From assembly GCA_035578155.1 (NCBI GenBank), contig JAPWDM010000016.1, positions 3,086,001 through 3,150,000 of the forward strand: a DNA stretch of 64,000 bases, given 5' to 3'. Both the position numbers and the translations under genes were made by a program. Below are positions 32,701 through 42,742 of the stretch, one piece after another. A model generated the notes under the pieces. It searched no databases. It was not told the DNA's origin and saw nothing but the letters and a program-made list of their open reading frames with translations. This stretch comes from Brachynemurus nebulosus (lineage: Eukaryota; Arthropoda; Insecta; Neuroptera; Myrmeleontidae). How positions within the stretch are numbered: position 1 is the stretch's first letter; every line of letters starts with the position of its first letter.

Positions 32701-33716
32701 ATGTTTACTAACGAAGAGTATACTAACATGATATTAATTTATGGGGAAAGCAATTATAATTTAAATGCTGCACGTCGATTGTATATGTAACGTTTCCCTA
32801 ACAGACGAGCACCAGCTTGTAACACCATTATTAGAACAGTACAGCTTCTGAGAGATCAGGGTACTGTTTTCTCTACTTTCGAGGGTAGGGGACGAGAAAG
32901 AACACGTAGAGTATTGCAGGCTGAGAGCAAAGTTCTTAATATTATGGAAGATGATCCAAGGGAAAGTACTCGTAGTATAGCATGTCAGGTTGGTCTGTCC
33001 CGTACTACAGTCAGTAACATTTTAAGGGACCACTTGTTATATCCATACCATATACAGCGCGTTAAACATTTAACTGAAGTCGATTTCCCGCGTCGACGTG
33101 CATTCTGTGAATGGATTCAAGGGGTACAAAGGGATGATCCTTCTTTTTTAAAAATGTCTTATTTACTGACGAATGTCGATTTAGCCGTGACGAAATTTTA
33201 AATTACCATAATACTCATGTATGGTCAGATGCAAATCCACAGGTTTATCAAGAAGCTGGGCGTCAATGGGGATTTTCAATTAATATTTGGGCTGGAATTT
33301 TAGGCGACTATTTACTTGGGCCAAAAGAACTTCCAGTACGTTTAAATAGCCGAAATTATTTACAATTTTTAGAAAAGGATCTCCCTAATTTTTTGGAAGA
33401 TATACCACTTGCAACAATACGGGATATGTGGTATATGCACGACGGCGCTCCCGCTCATGCGAGTCACACCATTGTTGAGCATTTGGACCGGGTTTATCCC
33501 GAAAAATGGATTGGTCTTAATGGACTAATAAAGTCCCCGAAGTCCCGATTTAAATCCTCTTGATTATTTTCTCTGGGGTCATATGAAATCTGTCGTCTAT
33601 CGATAAGAAATAGACGATATTGTGGAACTTCGTGCTCGTATTTTTGATGCAGCTAGGATTATTCAGGAAGATCCCCATATTTTAAGTAACGTAAGGCAAA
33701 ATTTAATCGCAGGCTA
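32701..33716 (+). pseudogene. Mariner-family transposase (DDxD), decayed
   Basis: Reads MFTNEEYTNMILIYGESNYN from 32701, an N-terminal HTH of the kind found in insect mariner transposases (I recall DUF4817). A TAA follows at codon 30. The second HTH region contains STRSIACQVGLSRTTVSNIL. A frameshift near 33155 leads to LFTDECRFSRDE (first catalytic Asp). MHDGAPAHASHT holds the second Asp. After another frameshift near 33540, SPDLNPLDYFLWGH holds the third, about 40 residues after the second. Further stops follow. The Asp-Asp-Asp pattern with long spacing suggests a DD41D-like mariner. I could not define its TIRs. Confidence 0.85.
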
Positions 33717-34750
33717 GAGGCCTGTCTTCGAGTCGATGGAAATCACTTCCAGCACTTATTATAGTAGGTTAATTTTTTATCAAATTTCATGTCAGTATGA
33801 CTCGTAAGTAGTTTTAAATAATTTACATTTTTATAATTTAAGTAGTTTGATTAGTAATATTATAATTATGTACATAGGTAATGTAAATAATAGAAAATAA
33901 TATGGGCGCAAAGCAAAAAGGACATTTCTATCTACATCTGTGTTTATTTTTATCTATCATATTAATAAACAGAAGTTTTTCCTCACTCATTTAAAAACAT
34001 GATTATATAACTATGTAAATAACGATGTAAAACATGAAAGTGCCGAAGGATACGATAATAAAATAAGTATATATTTATTATATCAGTGTTTGTTTGTATA
34101 TCAACTAAATTTTTTAGTTAATTAAGTTGATTAATTTGGTCAACTTTCCTAACTAATTTTTTTATATCATAAAACACAAACAACACACTCTTCAATTTTT
34201 CGCAAATCAGACAAAAAAAACGAACTTTTTTTTAAATTGATATTAGGAGAACATAATATAAATATTATTTAAATAATAATTTTAATTATATTATTTATAT
34301 TTAATTTAAACATTTTTTTCTGTCTGGATTCAGTAATCCGCAAAAAAATATTGGTTTTAATATGAAACCGTGCTGCTGCTCTGCAGATACCGAATCTATG
34401 ATAATTTTCCTACATTATAGTCGCATGAAATCTACCAAATGGCTTTCTCTATTTTTTTTTATGGTTGAGACCTAAAAAGTAGAACCACCCATATATTTAA
34501 AACAAGTTTTGTTGAATTTGTCTATTTTGATTTTGATCGATGCTCATTACTAAAAACACATGCGTTTTAAACTTCAACATATCTCAGCAAATTTTCCAAA
34601 TTAGTATAATAAAAATAAACAAATAATTTTTATTAGTCCAATTAAGAGATTAAAGCAGGTAAATGATCTTTTTATATTGTTTAAATATTACTTAAGGACC
34701 TGTTATAAGACTCATTACAATTATTAAACTATTTTTAATGATTATAAATA
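33717..34750. other. AT-rich DNA, nothing recognised
   Basis: No gene, TIR or tandem repeat that I can support. It may contain the 3' end of the mariner element. Confidence 0.5.
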
Positions 34751-35129
34751 CAGTAGACTCTCGTTGATTCAAGCCTGCGATAATTCAAAACTCTCTATAA
34801 TTCAAAGGTATCACGAGTTCCCTACAAAATCTCTTTATATTTCGAACTAAAACAATATATTTTTATACACTTGATAATTCGAACGAAAAAATCATTGCTA
34901 CGTAACAAAACGACGCGTTAATTCAAGCTCATAGGCGTCAAACATTCGACAATTCAAAGTTGCAGAGAGAAAGAGACAGAAAGATTATAAGTACATTTTG
35001 AGACAAGTTCAAGTTCATTTATCGCAAATGCTTAAAAAATTAAAATTGTTACCTGCGATAATTCGAACCTCTCTATAATTCCTAATATTTTAAGAGTCCC
35101 TCAAGTTTCGAATTAACGAGAGTCGACTG
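34751..35129. mobile_element. pogo/Tigger-type MITE, copy 1
   Basis: A 379-bp element flanked by TA, with ends CAGTAGACTCTCGTTGATTC and AATTAACGAGAGTCGACTG. Terminal CAGT..ACTG with TCTCGTTAATTCGA-like sequence is typical of pogo/Tigger MITEs. The interior shares motifs with copy 2 in inverted order. No coding capacity. Confidence 0.85.
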
Positions 35130-35869
35130 TATTTACATATGTATTTTATAACCACTTACTATTATAGGAGAGGTTTGTATTTTTTCGAATAAATTTGTGT
35201 TTATATATAACGAAAATTTGTTGCCTCGGAATTTAATGGGAAGAACTGTCAACTAACAAAAACGGAACAGTGAAACTGAAGCGTTTTTGGCGTCACAGTT
35301 TTTCAAGTTAAATTGCTTTAGACAAGAAATTTGAGTTGTAGAAAACACAAATTTATTCAGAAAAAATATAAAACTCAAGTGTAATGCTGTAAGACAATCA
35401 TAGAATAAAATAAATTAGTATAATTCATATTATTATTTAATACATTGTTACTATGGTTTTGAAATCAGTTAAATTTACCAGTACGAATTTTTGTTTCGTT
35501 GTTATCGTGTTTACCTACAATTAAATAACCAATGAAATGTTTTGTAACATTTTTTTCACTGTAAAAATCTGTCCTGTAAAGATTTTTTTTCCATGGTAAA
35601 AGTTAAAAAACTACAATATTATTATAGGACTTAATACACATGAGTTAAACTGTCATTTTTAATTTATTTTTGGGTCTAAAACACTAACGCACTGTTTTAA
35701 AATTTTATGATCTTTAATATTCTTTTTATTCCGGAACGTATAATCAATTGATAAATAAAACTCTCAAAACTCTTATTATGTATAAATAAGGGCAGCCATA
35801 TTGAATTGTCTAGTTTACGCGGTAACGCTTTTACGTATATTAATTTCTTATGTAGAAACTTTGAATCGG
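35130..35869. other. AT-rich DNA between MITE and R1 fragment
   Basis: I see no gene or element. A 66-codon frame at 35697-35897 overlaps the start of the R1 fragment and has no recognisable features. Confidence 0.5.
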
Positions 35870-37185
35870 GACAGGCTGGTGAATAGGGATAAAACAAAAA
35901 GTATTATTCATGAGCTTGGTTTAAAACATTAGACGTAAATGCGAACATATATACAGTCGACTCTCGTTAATTCGAGACTCGAGGGACTGTTAAAATATTA
36001 CGAATTATAGAGAGGTTCGAATTATAGCAGGTAACAATTTTAATTTTTTAAGTATTTGCAATGAATGAACTTGAACTTGTCTCAAAATGCACTTATAATC
36101 TTTCTGTTTCTTTCTCTCTACAACTTTGAATTGTCGAGTGTTTGCCACCGATGAGTTCGAATTAACGCGTCGTTTTGTTACGTAGCAATGATTTTTTCGT
36201 TCAAATTACCAAGTGTATAGAAATGTATCGTTGTAGTTCCAAAAATATCAAATGATTCAAATGGATCAAAAAATATAAAGAGATTTTGTAATGAACTCGT
36301 GATACCTTTGAATTATAGAGAGTTTCGAATTATCGCAGGTTTGAATTAACGAGAGTCTACTGTATTTTTCTTAAACTATAGTAGAATAATTATTATTTTA
36401 GGTACGTGACTAAGTTTGAAGTTGGGTAAAAAATATTACAAAGTCAAGTTAAATTGAAATCTTCAAACAGTGCTATTTTTTGTTATTTTTAAAACTTTAT
36501 CTAAGAACTATTTATTTTGGTGTTCTTATGAATAAATTGTTGTTTAATTGAAATTTTAGTTATTTTGAAACATATCTAAAGAAAGAAGACTAAACATATT
36601 TAGTTGTTTTTATTTTTTTAAGAGGAAATAATAGGAACTTGATATTTCGGTTAAGTTGGAGGTTAACAGGGACGAAAAAGAGATGAACACGGACAGTAGA
36701 TGGGTTAATAGGGACGGTATATCAGTATAAGGGGGGAGGGGTGATTGGGGACGGAACATAGAACAGAGTACTTTCAAGGTTATTAAGTCATTCGATATTT
36801 TTATAAACACATTCAGCATGATATTTCTATACTTTATAAACTTTAGATTTTATATTTATTTCTACACAAAATCATGAAGTATAATTACTTCAGTAACTGT
36901 TATTCAGTTATATGTCAATTTGAATTTTGATTAGTCCTCCGTATCGACGCTATTCACCCTTTGATCGTCTCTTTGACCCCAAATTACCATAGCGAATAAA
37001 TTACAAGACTTGTTATTTTTGCAAAAACCAGGGATATTTTCGAAAATTTTTGATTACTATGAAAAAGTGATCATCCTCGCGTAAATTTTTAATATATTAA
37101 GATATTGATACTCATAAAAGAAATACAAAAAAATACGGTGTGAAGCCTGAGTTCTTGCATATTTATCTCGATTAACGGTATCTAT
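35870..37185 (-). mobile_element. Repeat family R1, inverted internal fragment
   Basis: On the minus strand this follows about 15060-16030 of copy A, including the CGTCCCTATT block (here near 36660-36750), the GCGAACATAT segment and the AATACGGTGTGAA segment. Both R1 ends are missing. A pogo-type MITE interrupts it at 35954. Confidence 0.7.
35954..36362. mobile_element. pogo/Tigger-type MITE, copy 2 (inverted)
   Basis: 409 bp flanked by TA, starting CAGTCGACTCTCGTTAATTC and ending AATTAACGAGAGTCTACTG. It is oriented opposite to copy 1. Its insertion point can be read from the uninterrupted sequence in R1 copy A near 15940. Confidence 0.87.
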
Positions 37186-37891
37186 TTTTTATGACGTACT
37201 AATTTGAGGTTATAAAAATAACTTATTTTAGATTCAGTTTTATCGCTGAAAGAAAAAGAACGGGTGAATAAAATACATTATCTGAGAATTATAATTATAA
37301 AGTGTGAATAAAATACATTATTTATCCTTCGTTTAAGAATTAGGATAAGGGATTCGACTTCTAATGCTAATGCAATTTGTGTGTTTCAGTACTCGTGCTG
37401 ACATTTTGTAAAAGAAAAATATTGATAAATATAAATTTTTGTGTTATAGTTTATAAAAAACATTTTCATTGGCTTTAAAAAACTACCTTTCATGTTTATT
37501 AAGAAAAAAAAATGGGTGATTAATTTATTTATTAATTTTTATAAGCCAGTTTAATTGCACACCTACAAAAAGTGTTCCGGTATAGAGACTTTGACGTTAT
37601 ACGTAGAATTATTAAAAAAACAAATTATGTCGATGTTAATGAAATCAATAATTAATTATAACATGATTTGTTTATATTACTGGCACGTGTGGTCAAAATA
37701 TTAAATATTGACAAGGTAATAAACATTAAATCGATTTAATGGCCAATATTTTATAATTAAATAAACTCGATGCATAAAAAAGTTAAAAATACTCCAGTAA
37801 TTAAAATACAGATGACCCTTTTGGCTAGTTCTTGTTATAATAATTTTGCAATATAAAAAGTCATTGCTGAAAATATGAATATTTAATAGTA
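37186..37891. other. AT-rich DNA, nothing recognised
   Basis: A short direct repeat (GTGAATAAAATACATTAT at about 37263 and 37307) is the only structure I see. Confidence 0.5.
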
Positions 37892-38154
37892 CAGTGCTGT
37901 AACGAAATAAGCACACACGTAATAACCACACTCAACATGTTTTGGAGGGGATACCCTCACATGTATAGTGAGTTATCTCTTCAGTGTGTTAGTGTTACAT
38001 ACCAGTGGCGAATGTAATACTCATGCATATATGTATGCATATAGTTTATAGATGCATTATTTCTATATATGTATGTATGTGTGTATACATTAAATAATAA
38101 TTTTTTTTTTACATCTTTTGTAAACATTGTTAGAATTCATATTTGAAAATTAAT

Positions 38155-38241
<87 letters not shown>

Positions 38242-38243
38242 CG

Positions 38244-38340
<97 letters not shown>

Positions 38341-38375
38341 GTGTGTGTGTGTGAATGTATATATATATATACATT
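38155..38375. repeat. Compound (TA)n-(CA)n-(TA)n-(TG)n microsatellite
   Basis: TA (38155-38238), CA (38240-38262), TA (38263-38335), then TG and a short TA. The GAATGTATATAT..ATATACATTC end adds a perfect small palindrome. The CA and TG tracts make the locus itself partly palindromic. Confidence 0.93.
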
Positions 38376-38579
38376 CACAAATTATTCACATTAATTTACC
38401 TAATGATTTATTCTCAAAATAGAATATTATAAACACATAAGTATGATTTCTGACCATTTGAAAAGTGTTGTCGTATTATCAATACAAAACAATAAAGCTA
38501 GTAAAATATATATGTGTTAGTCAAAGTTATAGCTTTCTTTGTGTAACGAAGATGTCTAAATAAAAAATAAAATATTATT

Positions 38580-39000
38580 AGGCCCGATTCACACTATAGT
38601 GCCGATACCGATACGTTTCCGCCCCAGTCTCGCTCCGATATAATTTTGTTGTGTTCACATTACAGTGCTCGTACCTGCTTGCTCTCTATTCACACTATGG
38701 TGCCGCTCTCGTTCCGGTTTCGCTCCGATACAATTTTTTTTCCCCATATTTTAAACACTATAATATTAGGAGAACATAATATCATAATACAATATGTCTA
38801 TTAGTTAATTAGTTAAGATGTATCATAATGTATTGTAGCAAGACGTCGCGTCGTTGTGCGCTGTATCATATTTTCCTCATACAATAATTTTCAAATAAAT
38901 GGAGAAAGCTGAGAAACGGAGCGGAGTGGAATCAAAAACGTGTTCACACTATCGATATAGGTCTGATATCGTTCCGATACCGCTCCGATAAAATATTATC
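38580..39000. repeat. Imperfect repeats of TTCACACTAT-GTGCCG-CGCTCCGATA
   Basis: Several degenerate copies of the motif GTTCACACTA(T) with CCGCTCC/TCGCTCCGATA in between, the last on an inverted background (GAAACGGAGCGGAGTGG). GC content is higher than in the surroundings, which suggests an inserted repeat of separate origin. Confidence 0.55.
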
Positions 39001-39283
39001 TGAGTGGTAGTGGTATTGAAATTCATTACCTCTGAATATTTTATTATTTCTTAATTTAAAAAAAAGAAAACATTATGTACCTAATGGAAAATCCCAGAAA
39101 AAGAAAATTTTGTCATATTATTAGAAAATTATTAAAAATTTTAAGTATTTAATAATATACTTTGTAAAGATTTAAGCAATGCACAGCAGCTTTAATTTTT
39201 TAATGAAGTCGCCACTGATGTAACGAAATAACCACACTTCTCCTCTTTGGTCCCGATGGTGTGGTTATTTCGTTACAGCAGTG

Positions 39284-39514
39284 TATATTGTACAATAAGT
39301 GGAAAAAGAGGCTTATTTCTCACAAATATGAGTTTGTTGCAACAATTCATATGAGTGGGAAATAAGCTTTCCCCACGTATTTTACACTATATTTTTTCTA
39401 TGAGCATATTTTTTTTTTGTTTCGTTTCATTCACGTTCAAATTTTTGCCAAAGCATTCTTCGAAACTATGGAAAAAATAATAAATAATCAACTTACATAT
39501 GTACATTTTTAGAA

Positions 39515-39520
<6 letters not shown>
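39284..39520. other. AT-rich DNA, nothing recognised
   Basis: It holds only a weak inverted pair (CTCACAAATATGAG, CATATGAGTGGG). Confidence 0.4.

Positions 39521-39604
<84 letters not shown>
39521..39604. repeat. (TA)n microsatellite
   Basis: About 84 bp of pure TA. Confidence 0.95.
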
Positions 39605-39608
<4 letters not shown>

Positions 39609-40079
39609 TTAACGAAACAGGTGTAGGCAATTGTTAATTTTTACATATAGTTAGCCGTGCACAAAATGTTACTTTTAATAGCAGGAGTAGAAAAAATATT
39701 ATTACCGTAGTATTTAGTAATTCAAACAACTGCTCTTATTACGACAAAAGACAAACTTTGAATTAATAATAGCTATTTTTGCAACAAGTATGTATATAAT
39801 GAAGAACTTTATGAACAAGCCGTGTTTATGCCAATGAAAGAAGGCGAGTTCATAAAGTCAAATTATGTACCTACAAGCTGCATACAAAGCTGGCTAATTA
39901 TCTATAAAAATCGAATTTATAAATCTGACGTCTATATTTTAGATAAAAAATACCATATATAATTATACTTGGTACAGAAAAAATTAGAAACGCTTTTGTT
40001 GTTTTTATTAGTCATATATTTATTGCTAAATAAAAATCATTGCGAATTGTTCTGGCAAATAATGCAACAAATAAAAATA
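39605..40079. other. AT-rich DNA before R1 copy C
   Basis: No gene or element recognised. A 64-codon frame at 39969-40163 crosses the R1 border and is not convincing. Confidence 0.5.
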
Positions 40080-40849
40080 CCCCTGTCGCAGCATCTGCAT
40101 AACATAGCGAATTTCCTGCTATTAACTTATTTTAGCTCAAAAAATAATTTTTTTAAGGACTAAAAGACATAATAATTAATAATAGTGAGATTCTACGTCC
40201 GATTTTTCAGACTTTTGTTTAATACAGACGCCACCTAGAATTATTTTTTTTATCTACATAATCATCAGTCTACAGAATTCAATTTACTAGTTAGGAAAAT
40301 AATTCGAATATCACTAACAATAAATATCTTAAATAAATTTAAAAAAATCAAAACGTTACTGTTAATTAAATGTAGGAACGCGTACTTTTATTTTAGTTAA
40401 TTGTTTTGTTTTTTCGCACAAAATTTTAAAAATACTTTATTTTCTTAAAAAACGGTGGCAACCCTAGTGACAGATATACCTATAAAAAGTTATCCTACTA
40501 AAAAGAAAAAAAAGAATATTTCAGTCTCTTTTTCGCAGTTCTGACAAAACTAAAACACTTTTTAAAATTTTTTTATTGTTAAAATCGAAACGTTCTTTTA
40601 AAGACACTTACTCGTATATTTTACATTAAAATGTCGACACAATCACGACCTAGACTTAATACTTAATACTACCCCTAGACCTAATACTAGAAAATTGAAA
40701 AAAAAAAACAGGTCAAATAGATTTTTTTACGTAGATTTTATTTGTTATGATTGAGTTATAAAATTCAAAAAGATACACGTATTTTAAAAATGTGTATTAG
40801 ATGACAAAGAAGAAGAATAAAATCCTAAACCAAAATTTAATAATGAATT
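40080..40849 (+). mobile_element. Repeat family R1, copy C, left part
   Basis: Begins CCCCTGTCGCAGCATCTG, then jumps directly to the segment that in copy B starts at about 24340 (TTATTTTAG-TCAAAAAATAAT). It ends at the LINE insertion (duplication AATAATGAATT, 40839-40849) and continues at 56263. Confidence 0.75.
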
Positions 40850-40957
40850 TATCGGGCACAAATCCAACACCTCGTCCAGTCTTAGACTACGTGCTCGGCG
40901 GTAACTGCTAGCTAGCTAGCAGGCTAACGGGGTTATGGTAGTTCATTTTTTAACCAT
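40850..40957 (+). mobile_element. TAA-tailed LINE, 5' end
   Basis: About 108 bp from ATCGGGCACAAATCC up to the E2 insertion. The LINE continues at 54005. An 11-bp duplication, AATAATGAATT, flanks the whole LINE (40839-40849 and 56252-56262). The last six bases, AACCAT (40952-40957), are the left target duplication of E2. Confidence 0.75.
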
Positions 40958-40993
40958 AGTAGCTGTTTTTGGGGCATTCTGAGCTCTCCTCTC

Positions 40994-41027
40994 CTCCTCC
41001 CGATTTTTTGGGCGACCTCGGGAGGAG
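40994..41027. other. Terminal GC-rich hairpin, left end of E2
   Basis: CTCCTCCCGA pairs with TCGGGAGGAG. Compared with E1 (CTCCTGCCGA/TCGGCAGGAG) the sixth base pair is C-G instead of G-C, so pairing is kept. The right end of E2 repeats it (53937-53958 region). Confidence 0.72.
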
Positions 41028-41269
41028 ATAACTTACCGGGGCGGTTCTAGAAACCTCCAGCGGTGGGTGGAGCAAAATTTGGTCTCAAACCTAACGACAT
41101 CTAGTGAAATTTTTTCTAACCTAAGTGAACCCAATGGAACTTGATCCAACCTAACAGAACCTAAGTAAATTTGGTCTAGCCTAACCTAACCTGACAAATT
41201 TTTTTTAACCTAACCTAACATAACAAAATTTTTTTTAACCTAACGGAACCTAAAATTTCAAAATTTTCC

Positions 41270-41490
41270 TAACAGATGGCGCACCACCTTCAAGCCTTGT
41301 AAATTTGCTACTAGATGGCGCTGCTCGTCCGGATACTAACGATCCCTGTGCGTAAGTTTGAAAAATTGTCAACAGATGGCGCCGAAAATCCTTTTTGATA
41401 GTTAAAAGATGGCGTTGCTAGTCTGAACCACTGCGAACTCTTTACCTTGATTCAAAATTCCATGAAAAGATGGCGTTGGTAGTCTGAACC
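41270..41490. repeat. Subterminal AGATGGCG boxes, left arm of E2
   Basis: Five boxes (about 41275, 41313, 41375, 41407 and 41467) with the same spacing pattern as E1. The right arm has inverted boxes at 53490-53700. Confidence 0.75.
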
Positions 41491-41505
41491 ACCGGGAAAT
41501 TTTTT

Positions 41506-41856
41506 TTCAAAGTTCATGATGGGCGCCGACGGCAGTAGCCGTTTCAAATTCCGCACTTTTTCTTCACCTTTCGTGTAGATGATTCGATTTCCGTATAGAT
41601 TGTTTATTAAAATGTATTGTAGTTTCTCGTATTCAATATGCCCATCCATCCAGGAGAACCCATGATGATTTTTCCGCAACCAACGAGCTGTGCGCTGATC
41701 TTTTTCACTTAATTCGCAAAATAGTATTGGTGATTTGAAAATATAGTGTTGTAGTACATACTCTTCGCCATAATTTTCTTCGGAAGAATCGAATTTCAAC
41801 ACTGCCAATTCCTTTATATAGAATTCCCCCTTTGTTGTGCTTACAAAGCCTTGGAA
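41506..41856 (-). pseudogene. Gene X, left-arm remnant of E2
   Basis: Retains codons about 10-125 of gene X (FQGF, KELAVLKF, HHGFSWMDGHIEYEKL, YTKGEEKVRNLKRLL). The C-terminal 45 codons, including the Cys/His cluster, are deleted by a join of the MNFE codons to subterminal DNA. The N-terminal codons and promoter are deleted by a join to the 3' flank of the zinc-finger gene. Confidence 0.85.
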
Positions 41857-42029
41857 ATATATTTTAATAAATAATTTTATTAAATAATTAACTTTGTATA
41901 AGTTGGTTGTATAATTGGTATACAGCTGTTGGAAAAGTTACGCTATTGTTTTAGTTTGCGATGATTTTTAACAACTTATAAAATATTAAGAGTTTATTTT
42001 AACGCCTACTATAGGGTTGTAAGTATAAC
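41857..42029 (-). pseudogene. Last codons and 3' flank of the left zinc-finger gene of E2
   Basis: Matches 6450-6575 of E1: AAATAATTAACTTTG, CAGCTGTTGGAAAAGTTAC, then the gene's last codons near 41998-42028 (PYSRR-like ending). The rest of the gene is missing and the array follows directly. This proves that E2 once had a left copy too. Confidence 0.7.
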
Positions 42030-42478
42030 CAAATGACACCAAATGTACACCAAATGACACCAAAAATACACCAAATTACACCAAAAAGACAACAAATGAC
42101 GCCAAATTACACCAAAGATACACCAAATGACACCAAAAATACACCAAATAACACCAAAGATACACCAAATTACACTAAAAAGACACCAAATGACATCAAA
42201 AATACACCAAATGACACCAAAAATACACCAAATGACACCAGAAATACACCAAATAATACCAAAAATACACCAAATTACACTAAATTACACCAAATGACAT
42301 CAAATTACACCAAAGATACACCAAATTACACCAAAAATACACCAAATAACACCAAATTACACCAAAAAGACACCAAATGACACCAAAAATACACCAAATG
42401 ACACCAGAAACACACCAAATGACACCAAAGATACACCAAATGACACCAAAGATACACCAAATTACACCAAAGAGTCAC
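42030..42478. repeat. Central CACCAAA minisatellite of E2
   Basis: About 42 units of 10-11 bp (ACACCAAATG, ACACCAAAAAT, ACACCAAATT). Unit types differ in proportion from E1: CACCAAATGA and CACCAAATTA dominate. It lies between the remains of the left arm and the right zinc-finger gene. Confidence 0.92.
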
Positions 42479-42489
42479 TCTTTGGGAGT

Positions 42490-42491
42490 CA

Positions 42492-42582
<91 letters not shown>

Positions 42583-42613
42583 GTATATATGTATATATAT
42601 ATACATATATATG

Positions 42614-42679
<66 letters not shown>

Positions 42680-42693
42680 TACATATATATATG

Positions 42694-42739
<46 letters not shown>
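42490..42739. repeat. (TA)n tract with TACA/TGTA interruptions
   Basis: About 250 bp, the longest TA tract here. An insertion with CAGGGTG ends starts directly at its right edge. Confidence 0.95.

Positions 42740-42742
<3 letters not shown>

Larger units (their letters stand above)
37892..39283. mobile_element. TA-flanked TIR element (Tc1/mariner type), non-autonomous
   Basis: The left end is CAGTGCTGTAACGAAATAAG. The complement of the right end is CACTGCTGTAACGAAATAAC. About 25 bp match, with flanking TA on both sides. It carries microsatellites (38155-38375) and a block of GTTCACACTAT-GTGCCG motifs (38580-39000), but no transposase. Confidence 0.78.

Noticed and set aside
38143..38394. Tyr-Ile repeat frames in TA tracts (here and at 1213, 17770, 21104, 26496, 28224, 42493, 46416)
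   Set aside because: Pure dinucleotide repeats read in frame.
37998..39219. Nested hAT element with CAGTGGCGA..TCGCCACTG ends
   Set aside because: No 8-bp duplication. The flanks (GTTACATAC and ATGTAACG) look inverted rather than direct, so the match may be chance.
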